From Kocuria rosea subsp. polaris (GTDB taxonomy: Bacteria; Actinomycetota; Actinomycetes; Actinomycetales; Micrococcaceae): a DNA stretch of 64,000 nucleotides. Made by a program: the position numbers and the translations under genes. The notes beneath the pieces were generated by a model, which saw only the letters and a program-made list of their open reading frames with translations, had not been told where the DNA came from and did no database searches. The stretch covers positions 45,584 through 109,583 of the forward strand of contig MLDA01000015.1 of NCBI GenBank assembly GCA_023896275.1, in the 5' to 3' direction. How positions within the stretch are numbered: the first letter of the stretch is position 1; each line of letters begins with the position of its first letter. Below, piece after piece: positions 17,241 through 27,728 of this stretch.

Positions 17241-17951
17241 ATGACTGAAAAAACTCCTGAGGCCCGACTGCTCGTCGTCGATGACGAACCGAACATTCGC
17301 GAGCTGCTCTCGACGTCCCTGCGTTTCGCCGGGTTCGAGGTCTTCGCGGCCGGCAGCGGGCGCGAAGCCCTCGAGGTCGCCGAGCGCGAGCAGCCCGACC
17401 TCGCCGTGCTGGACGTCATGTTGCCCGATCTGGACGGCTTCGCCGTGACGCGCAAGCTCCGCGCGGCCGGCCGCCACTTCCCCGTCCTGTTCCTCACGGC
17501 CCGCGACGGCACCGACGACAAGGTCACCGGCCTCACCGTCGGCGGCGACGACTACGTGACCAAGCCGTTCAGCCTCGACGAGGTCGTGGCGCGCATCCGC
17601 GCCGTGTTGCGCCGCACGCAGCCCTTCGAGGACGAAGCGGCGATCATCCGCGTCGACGACCTCGAGCTGGACGACGACGCGCACGAGGTACGTCGCGCCG
17701 GCGTCGTAGTGGATTTGTCCCCTACCGAGTTCAAACTTCTCCGCTACCTGATGATGAACCCGAACCGAGTGCTGTCCAAGGCGCAGATCCTCGACCACGT
17801 GTGGGAGTACGACTTCAACGGCGACGCCTCGATCGTCGAGTCCTACATCTCCTACCTGCGCCGCAAGATCGACGCGCACGAGGACTGGACCCCGATGATC
17901 CAGACCAAGCGCGGCGTGGGCTACGTGCTGCGTTCCGCCGACCGCCGCTGA
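17241..17951 (+). CDS. OmpR-family response regulator
   Basis: 236 residues. The receiver domain carries the acidic pair in VVDDEPNIR, the phosphorylation site Asp58 (AVLDVMLPD), a switch Thr in LFLTARD and the conserved Lys in YVTKPFSLDE. The C-terminal winged helix is OmpR/PhoB type (LSPTEFKLLRYLMMN, VESYISYLRRKID, RGVGYVLR). It is a DNA-binding regulator phosphorylated by the kinase encoded 15 bp downstream. It resembles the TcrX/TrcR/PrrA set of actinobacterial regulators. Its targets cannot be read here. Confidence 0.93.
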   Translation: MTEKTPEARLLVVDDEPNIRELLSTSLRFAGFEVFAAGSGREALEVAEREQPDLAVLDVMLPDLDGFAVTRKLRAAGRHFPVLFLTARDGTDDKVTGLTVGGDDYVTKPFSLDEVVARIRAVLRRTQPFEDEAAIIRVDDLELDDDAHEVRRAGVVVDLSPTEFKLLRYLMMNPNRVLSKAQILDHVWEYDFNGDASIVESYISYLRRKIDAHEDWTPMIQTKRGVGYVLRSADRR

Positions 17952-17966
17952 CCCGCCCGTCATAGG

Positions 17967-19487
17967 ATGGGCTCGATGACTCGCCTCTTCCGCCAGATCT
18001 CCCTGCGCTCGAAACTCGTGGCGCTCATGGCGCTGCTGATGACGCTGGGCGTGGTCGCGACAGTGTTCACCGCGTCTTTCTCGCTGCGCGTGACCATGAT
18101 CGACCAGATGGATACCGACCTGGCGAGCAACTCGAGTCCTATGGCGAACCTGCTCTACGAAGTCTGGACCGAGGGCTCGGACACCAACAATGCGTACCGG
18201 TGGGCGAACCTGGGCCTGACGCGCTTCCACAGCACCCTGCGGAACCAGGACGGCGAGATCCTCGCCGAATTGCCGGGCATCGAGGGCGCCGACAAACCGG
18301 TCATCGACAAGCACACCGTCGCGGAGGTCGAGGCGGTGCACGATCTCGCCTTCACGACCGAAGGCACGGCCCCTGACTCTGGCGGCTGGCGCTACCGCAT
18401 GATCGAGATGTCCAACGGGAACGGCTACATCACGATCGCCCTGCCGCTGAGCGAGGTCGAGGACACGGTCGCCGACGCAGCCGGATCCATGGTCACCTCC
18501 GGCATGCTCGCCACTCTCATCATGTCCCTGATCGCCTACGGCATCACGACCCGCGCGTTCCGGCCGCTGATCCGCGTCGAGCGCACGGCCGCGGCGATCG
18601 CCGCGGGAGATCTCTCGCGACGTGTGGAGGAATACCCGCACGACACGGAGGTCGGCCGGCTCTCGCGCGCCCTGAACGCGATGCTCGCCCACATCGAACA
18701 CGCCTTCCGTTCGCAGGCCGCCTCCGAGCGGAAGATGCGCCGGTTCGTCCAGGATGCCTCCCACGAACTGCGCACCCCGCTCGTGACGATCCAGGGCTAC
18801 TCGGAGCTGTACCGGCACGGCGGGCTGGCCGAGCGCGAACACCTCGATTCGGCGATGGGTCGCATCGAGGGCGAAGCCAAGCGCATGGGTCAGCTCGTCG
18901 AGGACCTCCTGACGCTCGCGCGGCTCGACGAGCAGCGCCCGTTGGAACGCGTGCCGGTCGACCTCCTGCATCTGGGCAGCGACGCGGTCGAGGACGCGCG
19001 GGTCAACGCGCCCGACCGCCGCGTCCGCCTCGTCGGGCTCGACGGCGGCATCCCGGTCGCGGCCCCGACGAGCGGTGACGAGTCCCGCCTGCGCCAGGTC
19101 GTGGTGAACCTGATGACCAACGCCCTGCGCTACACCCCTGACGGCACCCCGATCGAGGTCGCCGTCGGCACGCTGCCCGTGATCGACGGGCGCTCGGACG
19201 CGGTGCTCGAGGTCCGTGACCATGGACCGGGCATTTCGGAGGAGGACGCGGCCCGCGTCTTCGAGCGCTTCTATCGGGCCGACTCCTCGCGGCAGCGCGA
19301 GACGGGCGGCACCGGCCTCGGCCTCGCGATCGTCGCGGCCATCGCGGCCCAACACGACGGCTCGATCGTCCTCACTGAGACGCCCGGCGGCGGCACGACC
19401 ATGTCGATCCGCCTGCCGCTCGAGGCGATGCCGGACGACGACGAACCCGCCACCGATCGTCCACAGCCCGACGCTCCCCTCCAGTAG
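17967..19487 (+). CDS. Membrane sensor histidine kinase
   Basis: 506 residues; ATG at 17967, or 17976 as an alternative. TM1 is at about 15-38, an external sensor region at 40-173, TM2 at about 175-196, then HAMP. The HisKA box has the phospho-acceptor His266 (VQDASHELRTPL). The ATPase domain has an N box (VVNLMTNALRYTPDG), G1 (VRDHGPGIS), an F box (FERFYRADSSR) and G2 (GGTGLGLAIV). It phosphorylates the regulator encoded just upstream. The signal is not evident from the sequence. The tail after residue 490 is disordered. Confidence 0.93.
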   Translation: MGSMTRLFRQISLRSKLVALMALLMTLGVVATVFTASFSLRVTMIDQMDTDLASNSSPMANLLYEVWTEGSDTNNAYRWANLGLTRFHSTLRNQDGEILAELPGIEGADKPVIDKHTVAEVEAVHDLAFTTEGTAPDSGGWRYRMIEMSNGNGYITIALPLSEVEDTVADAAGSMVTSGMLATLIMSLIAYGITTRAFRPLIRVERTAAAIAAGDLSRRVEEYPHDTEVGRLSRALNAMLAHIEHAFRSQAASERKMRRFVQDASHELRTPLVTIQGYSELYRHGGLAEREHLDSAMGRIEGEAKRMGQLVEDLLTLARLDEQRPLERVPVDLLHLGSDAVEDARVNAPDRRVRLVGLDGGIPVAAPTSGDESRLRQVVVNLMTNALRYTPDGTPIEVAVGTLPVIDGRSDAVLEVRDHGPGISEEDAARVFERFYRADSSRQRETGGTGLGLAIVAAIAAQHDGSIVLTETPGGGTTMSIRLPLEAMPDDDEPATDRPQPDAPLQ

Positions 19488-19605
19488 TCCACAGCCGTGC
19501 TCGATCCCGCCTGACCCAGCAGGGGTCTGCCTAGGCTCGAAGTGCGGGGCCGGCAGGCTCCGCCGGGCGGGACCTCCGCCCGCACACCGAATCGAGGGGC
19601 AGATC

Positions 19606-19896
19606 ATGAGCATGTTCACCGCCAACACCGTCGAGATGCGCGCCAAGGCACAGTCCGTGCAGGGCACCATCGAGCGACTCCGCGCCGAGGTCAACACGAT
19701 GCAGTCCAGCCTGCAGGAGCTCGAAGGCACGTGGCGCGGGGCCGCCGCGGCCAACTTCCAGTCGGTCGTCGCCGACTGGCGAAACACGCAGCTGCGTGTC
19801 GAGGAGTCACTGACGAACATCAACACGGCCCTCGGTCGCGCTTCGCACCAGTACGACGACGCGGAGGCAGCCAACGCGTCCATGTTCACCTACTGA
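19606..19896 (+). CDS. WXG100 family protein (ESAT-6-like)
   Basis: 96 residues from ATG at 19606 with GAGGGG upstream. This is the normal WXG100 length: two helices joined by the TWRGAA turn (the W-x-G motif) near residue 43. The C-terminal ASHQYDDAEAAN resembles the Yxxx[DE] secretion signal (YDDAE). Such proteins are exported by type VII secretion as helical hairpin dimers. No EccC, EccB or partner gene is in the window, so the export machinery must lie elsewhere. Confidence 0.9.
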   Translation: MSMFTANTVEMRAKAQSVQGTIERLRAEVNTMQSSLQELEGTWRGAAAANFQSVVADWRNTQLRVEESLTNINTALGRASHQYDDAEAANASMFTY

Positions 19897-19941
19897 ACTT
19901 CGGCCCGGTGCCTTTCCTCGCGCGGGCGCTAGGCTGGGTTG

Positions 19942-20856
19942 ATGGCCATCCTGATCGATCCGCCGCTCTGGCCGGCGCACGGGACCCTCTTTTCTCACGT
20001 GGTCTCCGACGCCTCGCTCGATGAGCTGCACGACTTCGCCTCTGCGGCGGGACTGCCCGCGCGTGCGTTCGACCGGGACCACTACGACGTCCCTCAGCGT
20101 CGCTACGAGGACCTCGTCGCCCGCGGCGCGATCCCCGTCTCGGGGACCGAGCTGGTCCGCCGGCTCGTCGCCTCCGGCCTGCGGGTGCCCGCGCGGCAGC
20201 GCCCCGAGAAGCTCGACCGGATCCTCCTAGCGCGCTGGAGCCAGCAGCTGCCGGATCACTCGCACGTGGGCGCCGACCTGCTGGCCCGGTGGTCCGAACC
20301 CCATCGGAATTACCACGGCCGCGGGCACCTCCTCGCAGTACTGGCCGCCGTCGACCGGCTGGTCGCCGAGGGGGAATCGGCCGGCACACTGCCGCGCGCG
20401 GTCCGCCTGGCTGCGTGGTTCCACGACGCCGTCTATCAGGGCGTCGCGGGTGAGGACGAGCGGGCCTCCGCCGAGCTGGTGCGACACCTGCTGCCCGGCG
20501 TCGTGGGGGACGCTGAGCTGGAGGAAATCAGGCGCCTCGTCCTCGTGACCGAGCACCACCGCCCTTCCCCTGACGATGCCTCGGGCCGCCTGCTCTGCGA
20601 CGCCGACCTGGAAGTGCTGGCCCGCCCGTGGCCGCAGTACCTCCGCTACGTCGACGAGGTCCGCCGGGACTACGCGCGGGTCTCCGACGCGGACTTCGCC
20701 CACGGCCGCGCGCGGGTGCTGCGCTCCCTGCTGGAGCTCGACCCGCTGTACGGGACGGCAACCGGTCGGCGCTTGTGGGAAGCATCCGCGCGCTCCAACC
20801 TGGCGCGCGAGCTGGAGTCGCTGGAGGGCTGGACCTCGATGCCCTCCGGGCGTTAA
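19942..20856 (+). CDS. DUF4031 domain fused to an HD-type phosphohydrolase domain
   Basis: 304 residues from ATG at 19942. Residues 1-85 (MAILIDPPLWPAHGTLFSHV, then LDELHDFASAAGLPARAFDRDHYDVP) are a DUF4031 domain, normally a protein of about 90 residues. From about 110 a predicted HD-domain metal-dependent phosphohydrolase begins: PHRNYHGRGHLLAVL gives metal-ligand histidines, and LAAWFHDAVYQ holds the HD pair. HD proteins of this type hydrolyse phosphoester or nucleotide substrates. Joining the two in one chain suggests both act on the same small substrate; that is inference. Confidence 0.85.
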   Translation: MAILIDPPLWPAHGTLFSHVVSDASLDELHDFASAAGLPARAFDRDHYDVPQRRYEDLVARGAIPVSGTELVRRLVASGLRVPARQRPEKLDRILLARWSQQLPDHSHVGADLLARWSEPHRNYHGRGHLLAVLAAVDRLVAEGESAGTLPRAVRLAAWFHDAVYQGVAGEDERASAELVRHLLPGVVGDAELEEIRRLVLVTEHHRPSPDDASGRLLCDADLEVLARPWPQYLRYVDEVRRDYARVSDADFAHGRARVLRSLLELDPLYGTATGRRLWEASARSNLARELESLEGWTSMPSGR

Positions 20857-20860
20857 GCCA

Positions 20861-20894
20861 CGAGGCCGCGGCACCTGATGGTGCCGCGGCCTCG
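20861..20894. terminator. Bidirectional terminator between the DUF4031-HD gene and groEL
   Basis: A 15-bp perfect stem (CGAGGCCGCGGCACC and its complement) around a TGAT loop. It serves two converging genes. The U tract is weak (GTTG on the plus strand). Confidence 0.75.
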
Positions 20895-20928
20895 CGTTGT
20901 CTGCTCGGTGCGTCCGAGCGGCTGGGGC

Positions 20929-22713
<1,785 letters not shown>

Positions 22714-22749
22714 TCACCCGAGCAGTCCCGGCGGTCAACACCACCCGGT

Positions 22750-22776
22750 CTAGCAGTCGAGGCTTCAGAGTGCTAA
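22750..22776 (-). promoter_or_regulatory. CIRCE operator, proximal copy
   Basis: On the minus strand TTAGCACTC-N9-GACTGCTAG, a match to the HrcA operator TTAGCACTC-N9-GAGTGCTAA with two changes in the second arm. It lies about 180 bp before the groEL start. Confidence 0.8.
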
Positions 22777-22784
22777 ACCAATTA

Positions 22785-22811
22785 TTGGCACTCTCCTATC
22801 GAGAGTGCAAG
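22785..22811 (-). promoter_or_regulatory. CIRCE operator, distal copy
   Basis: TTGGCACTC-N9-GAGTGCAAG on the plus strand (the element is palindromic), one change in the left arm and two at the end of the right arm from the consensus. It is separated from the proximal copy by 8 bp, so two HrcA dimers could sit side by side over the groEL promoter. Confidence 0.85.
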
Positions 22812-22828
22812 TGCATTTGCCTCTGAGC

Positions 22829-24079
22829 TTAGAGTCCGAGCCGGCGCAGGAAGCCGTTGACGAAGCGCCGCTCGGGGTCCAGCTGCGCCCGGAGGCGGGC
22901 GAAGCGGTCCCAGTCCGGGAAGCGCGACGTGACGAACGCCGGATCCATCCGCCAGAGCTTGCCCCAGTGCGGACGCACGCTCGGCGGCAGGGCCCCTTCG
23001 ATCTGCGGCAGCAGTGCCTCGACCGCCGGCTGGTCGGGCAGCCACGTGAAGTGGAACGCGACGGTGTCCTGGCCGCTGGCCGGGCTGAGCCACAGGTCGT
23101 CCGCCCGGACCGTCCGCACCTCGCTGATCTGCAGCAGCGGGCTGATCCGATCCCCCAACGAACGGAAAGCCTCGATCGCTGCGGGCGCGTCTGCCCGCGG
23201 GACGAAGTACTCGGACTGGAGTTCGCGACCGCTGGAGGGGGTGAACTCGAGCCGGAAGTGCGGCAGCCGCTGTGCCCAGTTGCCGGCGACTCCGCCCTGT
23301 TCGGTGCTCGCTCGGGCGTCCCCGCCGGGCACCGGGTGCCGCGGGCCGTCGGCGAGCGTCGCCCCCAGCGCTGGCAGCAGGTCGGCGGCCGCTGGCGTGC
23401 CGGCGTCGGCGCGGTGTTTGGTCCAGATCTGGGCGACCTGGCCGGCGGCGCTCCAGTCGGTGAAGAGGCTGACGCTCGTGGCGCTCGCGGTCAGCGCGTC
23501 CAGGTGCTCGACGGCGGTGTCCCATCCGAGGCGTTCGTGAACCGTCTGGGCGACGTCGTACGCAGGCTCGACCTCGAGCTCGACCTCGACGACCACGCCG
23601 AGCGCGCCAAGGTGCACCACGGCCCCGGGGAAGTCCTCGTCGCCGCGGGCGTAGCGAACCTCGTCGCCGCCCGGGGTCAGCAAGGTCAGTGCGCGGACCG
23701 AGGTCGCCAGCGACCCGAGCCGGTCGCCGGAGCCGTGGGTCCCGGTGGCTATCGCGCCCGCCACGGAGATGTGCGGCAGGGAGGCCAGGTTTGGCAGGGC
23801 GAGGCCGTGGCCGGCGAGCAGCGCGGCGAGGTCGCCATAGCGCACGCCGCCGCCCACGCGCACGACCCCGGCTGCGGCGTCCACCTCGACGCCGGACGGG
23901 AGCCGGTCGGTGGCGATCAACGTTCCGGACGTGTCCGTGATGTCGTTGAACGAATGCCGGCTCCCGACGACCCGCACCTCACCGTCGCCGGCGAGCGCCT
24001 CGGCCAGCTGAGCCCGGTCGGCGGGGTGGACAACGCGCCGCGCGCCGTACGTCAGGTTTCCGGCCCAGTTGGCTTTCAT
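22829..24079 (-). CDS. aldO: FAD-linked alditol oxidase (AldO/xylitol oxidase type)
   Basis: 416 residues. NWAGNLTYGARRVVHP opens the protein as in Streptomyces alditol oxidase. The motif GSRHSFNDI holds the histidine that binds FAD covalently. LPNLASLPHISVAGAIATGT is the FAD-binding core, SVSLFTDW and FTPSSGRELQSEY are substrate-domain blocks, and RPHWGKLW is near the C-terminus. The family oxidises terminal CH-OH of sugar alcohols such as xylitol or sorbitol, with O2 as acceptor. It is cytoplasmic, with no signal peptide. It follows the arabinosidase gene in the same direction, but a strong hairpin lies between them. Confidence 0.88.
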   Translation of the reverse strand: MKANWAGNLTYGARRVVHPADRAQLAEALAGDGEVRVVGSRHSFNDITDTSGTLIATDRLPSGVEVDAAAGVVRVGGGVRYGDLAALLAGHGLALPNLASLPHISVAGAIATGTHGSGDRLGSLATSVRALTLLTPGGDEVRYARGDEDFPGAVVHLGALGVVVEVELEVEPAYDVAQTVHERLGWDTAVEHLDALTASATSVSLFTDWSAAGQVAQIWTKHRADAGTPAAADLLPALGATLADGPRHPVPGGDARASTEQGGVAGNWAQRLPHFRLEFTPSSGRELQSEYFVPRADAPAAIEAFRSLGDRISPLLQISEVRTVRADDLWLSPASGQDTVAFHFTWLPDQPAVEALLPQIEGALPPSVRPHWGKLWRMDPAFVTSRFPDWDRFARLRAQLDPERRFVNGFLRRLGL

Positions 24080-24136
24080 CAGTCTTTCTTCCTCTCGCGT
24101 CCGGCGACTCGCGCCGCCGGTGGTTGCAGATGCCGA

Positions 24137-24182
24137 AACCGCCGACCAGTTCGCAACGAAAGCTACCTACTGGTCGGCGGTT
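24137..24182 (-). terminator. Terminator of the arabinosidase operon
   Basis: A 14-bp perfect stem AACCGCCGACCAGT (24137-24150 with 24169-24182) and a short T run on the minus strand. It separates abfA from the alditol oxidase gene. Confidence 0.75.
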
Positions 24183-24228
24183 CCGGAAGTCCCCGCGCAG
24201 GTGAGTCCCGCGGAGTCGCCGGGCCGGG

Positions 24229-25740
24229 TTAGCCGAGGGCGAGCGCCGTCCAGGAAACGGGCGGCAGCGTGACGGTCAGCTTGCCGTCCTCGATGCGCGC
24301 ACTCGTGTTCTCTGCGGTGGTCACTCGGTCCTGGTGCTCGAGCGTGTTCTTCGCGTTGCGGTCCTCATCGGCGAGCGTGTGGCTCTCCAGGAGGCCGACG
24401 CCTCCGAGGAGCGCGACGTCGACGGACACGGTCACCTCCTTCTCGGTGCTGCGGTTGACGAGGAAGACGGACGCGCGGTTCGCCTCGTCGTCGTACGTGG
24501 CCGCCGCGTCCACGAGCGGGACCTCTCCGTACTGCTCCGAGACGTAGGTCGGCGCGTCCAGCTTGAGCTGGAGCGCGCGGCCGGTGGCCAGCCGGGAGGT
24601 CAGCGCGAAGGGGAAGAACGTGGTCTGGCGCCAGGCCGGCCCGCCCGGCTCGGTCATGATCGGCCCGATCACGTTCACGAGCTGCGCCAGCGACGCGCTC
24701 GTGACGCGGTCGGCGTGGTTGATCAGGGAGATCATCAAGTTGCCGAACACGACGGCGTCGGCGACCGAGTAGATGTCCTCGAGCAGGCGCGGGGCGACCG
24801 GCCAATTGTCGACCCCCTCGATCTTGTCGACGTTCTCGAAGCGGGACTGGTACCAGACGTTCCACTCGTCGAAGGAGATGTTGATCTGCTTCGTCGAACC
24901 GCGGACGGCACCCACGTGGTCGGCCGTGGCCACGACCGTCTCGATGAAGCGGTCCATGTCGACGGCGGAGGCCAGGAAGGAGCCGATGTCGCCGCCCTTC
25001 TCCTCGTAGTACGCGTGGCAGGAGATGTAGTCGACGTCGTCGTACGCGTGGGTCAGGACGGTGCGCTCCCACTCGCCGAAAGTCGGCATGTGTGCGCTGG
25101 AGGAACCGCAGGCGACGAGCTCGATGCCCGGATCCAGCATGCGCATGGCCTTGGCGGTCTGCGTGGCGATCTTGGCGTAGTCCTCCGCCGAGCGGTGGCC
25201 GACCTGCCAGGGGCCGTCCATCTCGTTGCCGAGGCACCACATCTTCACGCCGAAGGGTTCGGTGCGGCCGTTCGCGATGCGCTGCTCGGCGCGCTCGGTG
25301 CCGGCGGGCAGGTTCGAGTACTCGAGCAGCTCGAGGGCTTCCTTGGTGCCGCGCGTGCCGAGGTTGACCGCGAGCATGAGCTCGCTGCCCACCTTCTCGA
25401 GCCACGTGGCGAACTCGTGCAGGCCGACCTCGTTGGTCTCGGTCGAGTGCCAGGCCAGGTCGAGGCGGCGCGGGCGCTGCTCGCGCGGTCCGACGCTGTC
25501 CTCCCAGGCGAAGCCGGAGACGAAGTTCCCGCCGGGGTAGCGGATCGTGGAGACGCCGAGCTCGCGGACGAGCTCGATGACGTCCTGGCGGAAGCCGTCG
25601 GCGTCCGCTGAGGGGTGGCCGGGTTCGTAGATCCCGTCGTAGACGTGGCGGCCGAGGTGCTCGACGAAGCCGCCGAACAGCTGCCGCTTGACCTCCCCGA
25701 CTGCGTAGTGCGGGTCGACGGTCAAGGATGCGTCAGTCAT
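24229..25740 (-). CDS. abfA: GH51 alpha-L-arabinofuranosidase
   Basis: 503 residues from ATG at 25740 (MTDASLTVDP); an in-frame ATG at 25773 would add 11. GH51 blocks: LFGGFVEHLGRHVYDGIYEP, VSTIRYPGGNFVSGF, the acid/base Glu in WCLGNEMDGPWQ and the nucleophile Glu in ISFDEWNVWY. The enzyme removes arabinofuranosyl side groups from arabinan or arabinoxylan fragments. No signal peptide, so it acts in the cytoplasm on oligosaccharides brought in by the upstream transporter. It is the last gene of a leftward operon behind two permeases and a binding protein. Confidence 0.95.
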   Translation of the reverse strand: MTDASLTVDPHYAVGEVKRQLFGGFVEHLGRHVYDGIYEPGHPSADADGFRQDVIELVRELGVSTIRYPGGNFVSGFAWEDSVGPREQRPRRLDLAWHSTETNEVGLHEFATWLEKVGSELMLAVNLGTRGTKEALELLEYSNLPAGTERAEQRIANGRTEPFGVKMWCLGNEMDGPWQVGHRSAEDYAKIATQTAKAMRMLDPGIELVACGSSSAHMPTFGEWERTVLTHAYDDVDYISCHAYYEEKGGDIGSFLASAVDMDRFIETVVATADHVGAVRGSTKQINISFDEWNVWYQSRFENVDKIEGVDNWPVAPRLLEDIYSVADAVVFGNLMISLINHADRVTSASLAQLVNVIGPIMTEPGGPAWRQTTFFPFALTSRLATGRALQLKLDAPTYVSEQYGEVPLVDAAATYDDEANRASVFLVNRSTEKEVTVSVDVALLGGVGLLESHTLADEDRNAKNTLEHQDRVTTAENTSARIEDGKLTVTLPPVSWTALALG

Positions 25741-25830
25741 GGTTATCGCTTTCGTGACGTGTGATGTGGTCATGGTTGGCTCACGCTCCGGCCGGGGCCG
25801 GCGCGCTTCTGGGGGGGGCGGATGCGGCGG

Positions 25831-26709
25831 CTACTTGACGGCGCCGGTGGCGAGGCCGCCCTGCCAGTACCGCTGCAGGAAGAGGAAGGACAGGATGAGC
25901 GGGAGGATCGAGATGAACGCCCCCGAGGTGATGAGGTTCCAGACCTGTTCGCCGCCGGCGCCCGCATTGGAGAGCGCCGTCCACCGGTTCAGGCCGACGG
26001 TGACAGGCAGGAGTTCGGGATCGGTGAGCACCGCAAGCGGCAGGAAGAAGTTGTTCCACGTGACCACGATCGAGAGCAGCAGCACCGTCACGACCGCGGG
26101 GCGAAGCATGGGCAGCACCACGGTGAAGAACGTGCGGACCTCGCCGGCGCCATCGATCCTGGCGGCCTCCATGATCTCGTCCGGGACGGCGTCCTGGGTG
26201 TAGACGCGCATCAGGTAGACGCCGAAGGGATTCAACAACGAGGGCAGGATGACCGCCCACGGCGTGTTGATGATTCCGTAGTCGCTCAGGAGCACGAACG
26301 TCGGGATCACGAGGGCCGTCAGCGGCACCATGACGGAGCCGAGGATGAGCGTGAAGACCGGCCCGGAGCCACGAAAACGGAACTTGGCGAAGCCGTACCC
26401 GGCCAGCACGGCGACGATCGTCGCCCCGGTGCCGGCCGTGAAGGCGTACAGGAACGAGTTGCCGAGCCAGCGCCAGTAGATGCCGCCGTCGTGCTGGAAG
26501 AGCCCGGCGATGTTCTCGAAGAACGCGAAGTTCCCGGAGAACCAGAAGGCGGGGCTGCCGAAAAGGCCGGCGGTGTCCTTCGTGGCGGCGACGAGGAGCC
26601 ACCACAGCGGGATGACGAAGTAGAACGCCAGGATGATCAGGAACGCGTGCGCTCCGATGCGGCGCTTACCGCGGGGCCGGCGTTTGTATGTTTGGACGGG
26701 AGTGGACAT
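25831..26709 (-). CDS. Sugar ABC transporter permease (MalG/AraQ type)
   Basis: 292 residues from ATG at 26709. Six hydrophobic segments, and the permease EAA loop (EIMEAARIDGAGEVRTFFTVVLPM) that docks the ATPase. It starts on the last base of the stop codon of the partner permease (TAATG), so the two are translationally coupled. The C-terminus QRYWQGGLATGAVK is typical of CUT1-family MalG/AraQ. It should import arabino-oligosaccharides. No ATPase gene is in this locus. Confidence 0.93.
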   Translation of the reverse strand: MSTPVQTYKRRPRGKRRIGAHAFLIILAFYFVIPLWWLLVAATKDTAGLFGSPAFWFSGNFAFFENIAGLFQHDGGIYWRWLGNSFLYAFTAGTGATIVAVLAGYGFAKFRFRGSGPVFTLILGSVMVPLTALVIPTFVLLSDYGIINTPWAVILPSLLNPFGVYLMRVYTQDAVPDEIMEAARIDGAGEVRTFFTVVLPMLRPAVVTVLLLSIVVTWNNFFLPLAVLTDPELLPVTVGLNRWTALSNAGAGGEQVWNLITSGAFISILPLILSFLFLQRYWQGGLATGAVK

Positions 26710-27650
26710 TACTTCAGACCGCTCTGCTTGCGCGTGAGGAACAGGAACAGGAAGGACCCGATAAACACCAGGATGCCCAGCGAGAACGCGATCGCCGAGG
26801 CGTAGTTGAACTGGCTGTAGCTGAACGCGAGCGAGAACGCGTACATGTTCGGGGTGTATGCGGCGTCGATGGAGCCCTGAGCGATGCTCTGCATCACGAC
26901 CGGTTCGGTGAAGAACTGCAGGGTGCCGATGAGGGCGAACGTGACCACCATGACCATCGAGGAAGAGATCATCGGGAGCTTGATCTGCAGTGCGGTCTGC
27001 AGCCCGTTCGCGCCATCGATCCGGGCCGCTTCGTAGATCGCCGGGTCGATGGAGCGCAGAGCCGCGTAGACGACCACCATGTAGTAGCCGGCCCACTGCC
27101 ACGTGACGATGTTGACCAGCGAGAAGAAGATCGTGTCCGGGCCGAGGAAGTTCGGGGCCTGGAGCCCGAAGGCATCGAAGATCGTCGCGCCGGGGCCAAA
27201 GCGCGGGCTGTAGAGAAAGCTCCACATCAGGGCACCGATGACGACGGGGACCGCGTAGGGAACGAAGATCAGCAGGCGGCTGAGCTTCGAGGCCCATGTG
27301 GAGAGGGTGTCCAGCACGAGGGCGGCGACGATCGCGACGATGAGTTGGGTCGGGATCATGACGGCGCCGAACGCGAGCACGCGCAGGATGCCTTCGATGA
27401 AGAGCGGGTCGCTGAAAGCGCGGGCGTAGTTGGCAAGGCCCGTGAATTCGGTGCCGGTGGCCAGCGTCGAAGTGAACAGGCTCATCCAGAACGCGTAGCC
27501 GAGCGGGATGATCAGGAAGAGCGCGAAGATCAGCAGGAAGGGTGAGACGAACAGCCATCCCCAACGCTGGCGGCGCCGGACGAGCAGCGAACCCGAAGCG
27601 GCGAGTTGACGACTCGTCGTCTGGTCCAGCTCCGTGGCCTGGGTGGTCAT
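26709..27650 (-). CDS. Sugar ABC transporter permease (MalF/AraP type)
   Basis: 313 residues with six helices, the first after a 30-residue cytoplasmic tail (LLVRRRQRWGWLFVSPFLL). The EAA loop reads AIYEAARIDGANGLQTALQIKLPM. It pairs with the downstream permease to form the membrane channel of a CUT1 importer. It follows the binding-protein gene by 78 bp, a gap that contains a hairpin. Confidence 0.93.
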   Translation of the reverse strand: MTTQATELDQTTSRQLAASGSLLVRRRQRWGWLFVSPFLLIFALFLIIPLGYAFWMSLFTSTLATGTEFTGLANYARAFSDPLFIEGILRVLAFGAVMIPTQLIVAIVAALVLDTLSTWASKLSRLLIFVPYAVPVVIGALMWSFLYSPRFGPGATIFDAFGLQAPNFLGPDTIFFSLVNIVTWQWAGYYMVVVYAALRSIDPAIYEAARIDGANGLQTALQIKLPMISSSMVMVVTFALIGTLQFFTEPVVMQSIAQGSIDAAYTPNMYAFSLAFSYSQFNYASAIAFSLGILVFIGSFLFLFLTRKQSGLK

Positions 27651-27694
27651 AGTGATTCTCCTAGTCGAACGGGAATAGCAGTGGCGGCGGAGCG

Positions 27695-27720
27695 GGCGGG
27701 GGCCGGAACCGACCCCCGCC
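27695..27720 (-). other. Intercistronic hairpin between binding-protein and permease genes
   Basis: GGCGGGGG (27695-27702) pairs with CCCCCGCC (27713-27720). Such hairpins after a solute-binding protein gene often partly end transcription or protect the upstream message, which gives more binding protein than permease. Confidence 0.6.
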
Positions 27721-27728
27721 GCAGCCTG

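Noticed and set aside
17193..19889. Open frame of about 898 codons on the minus strand
   Set aside because: Antisense to the response regulator, kinase and WXG100 genes, which all have clear motifs. High GC content makes such shadow frames common.
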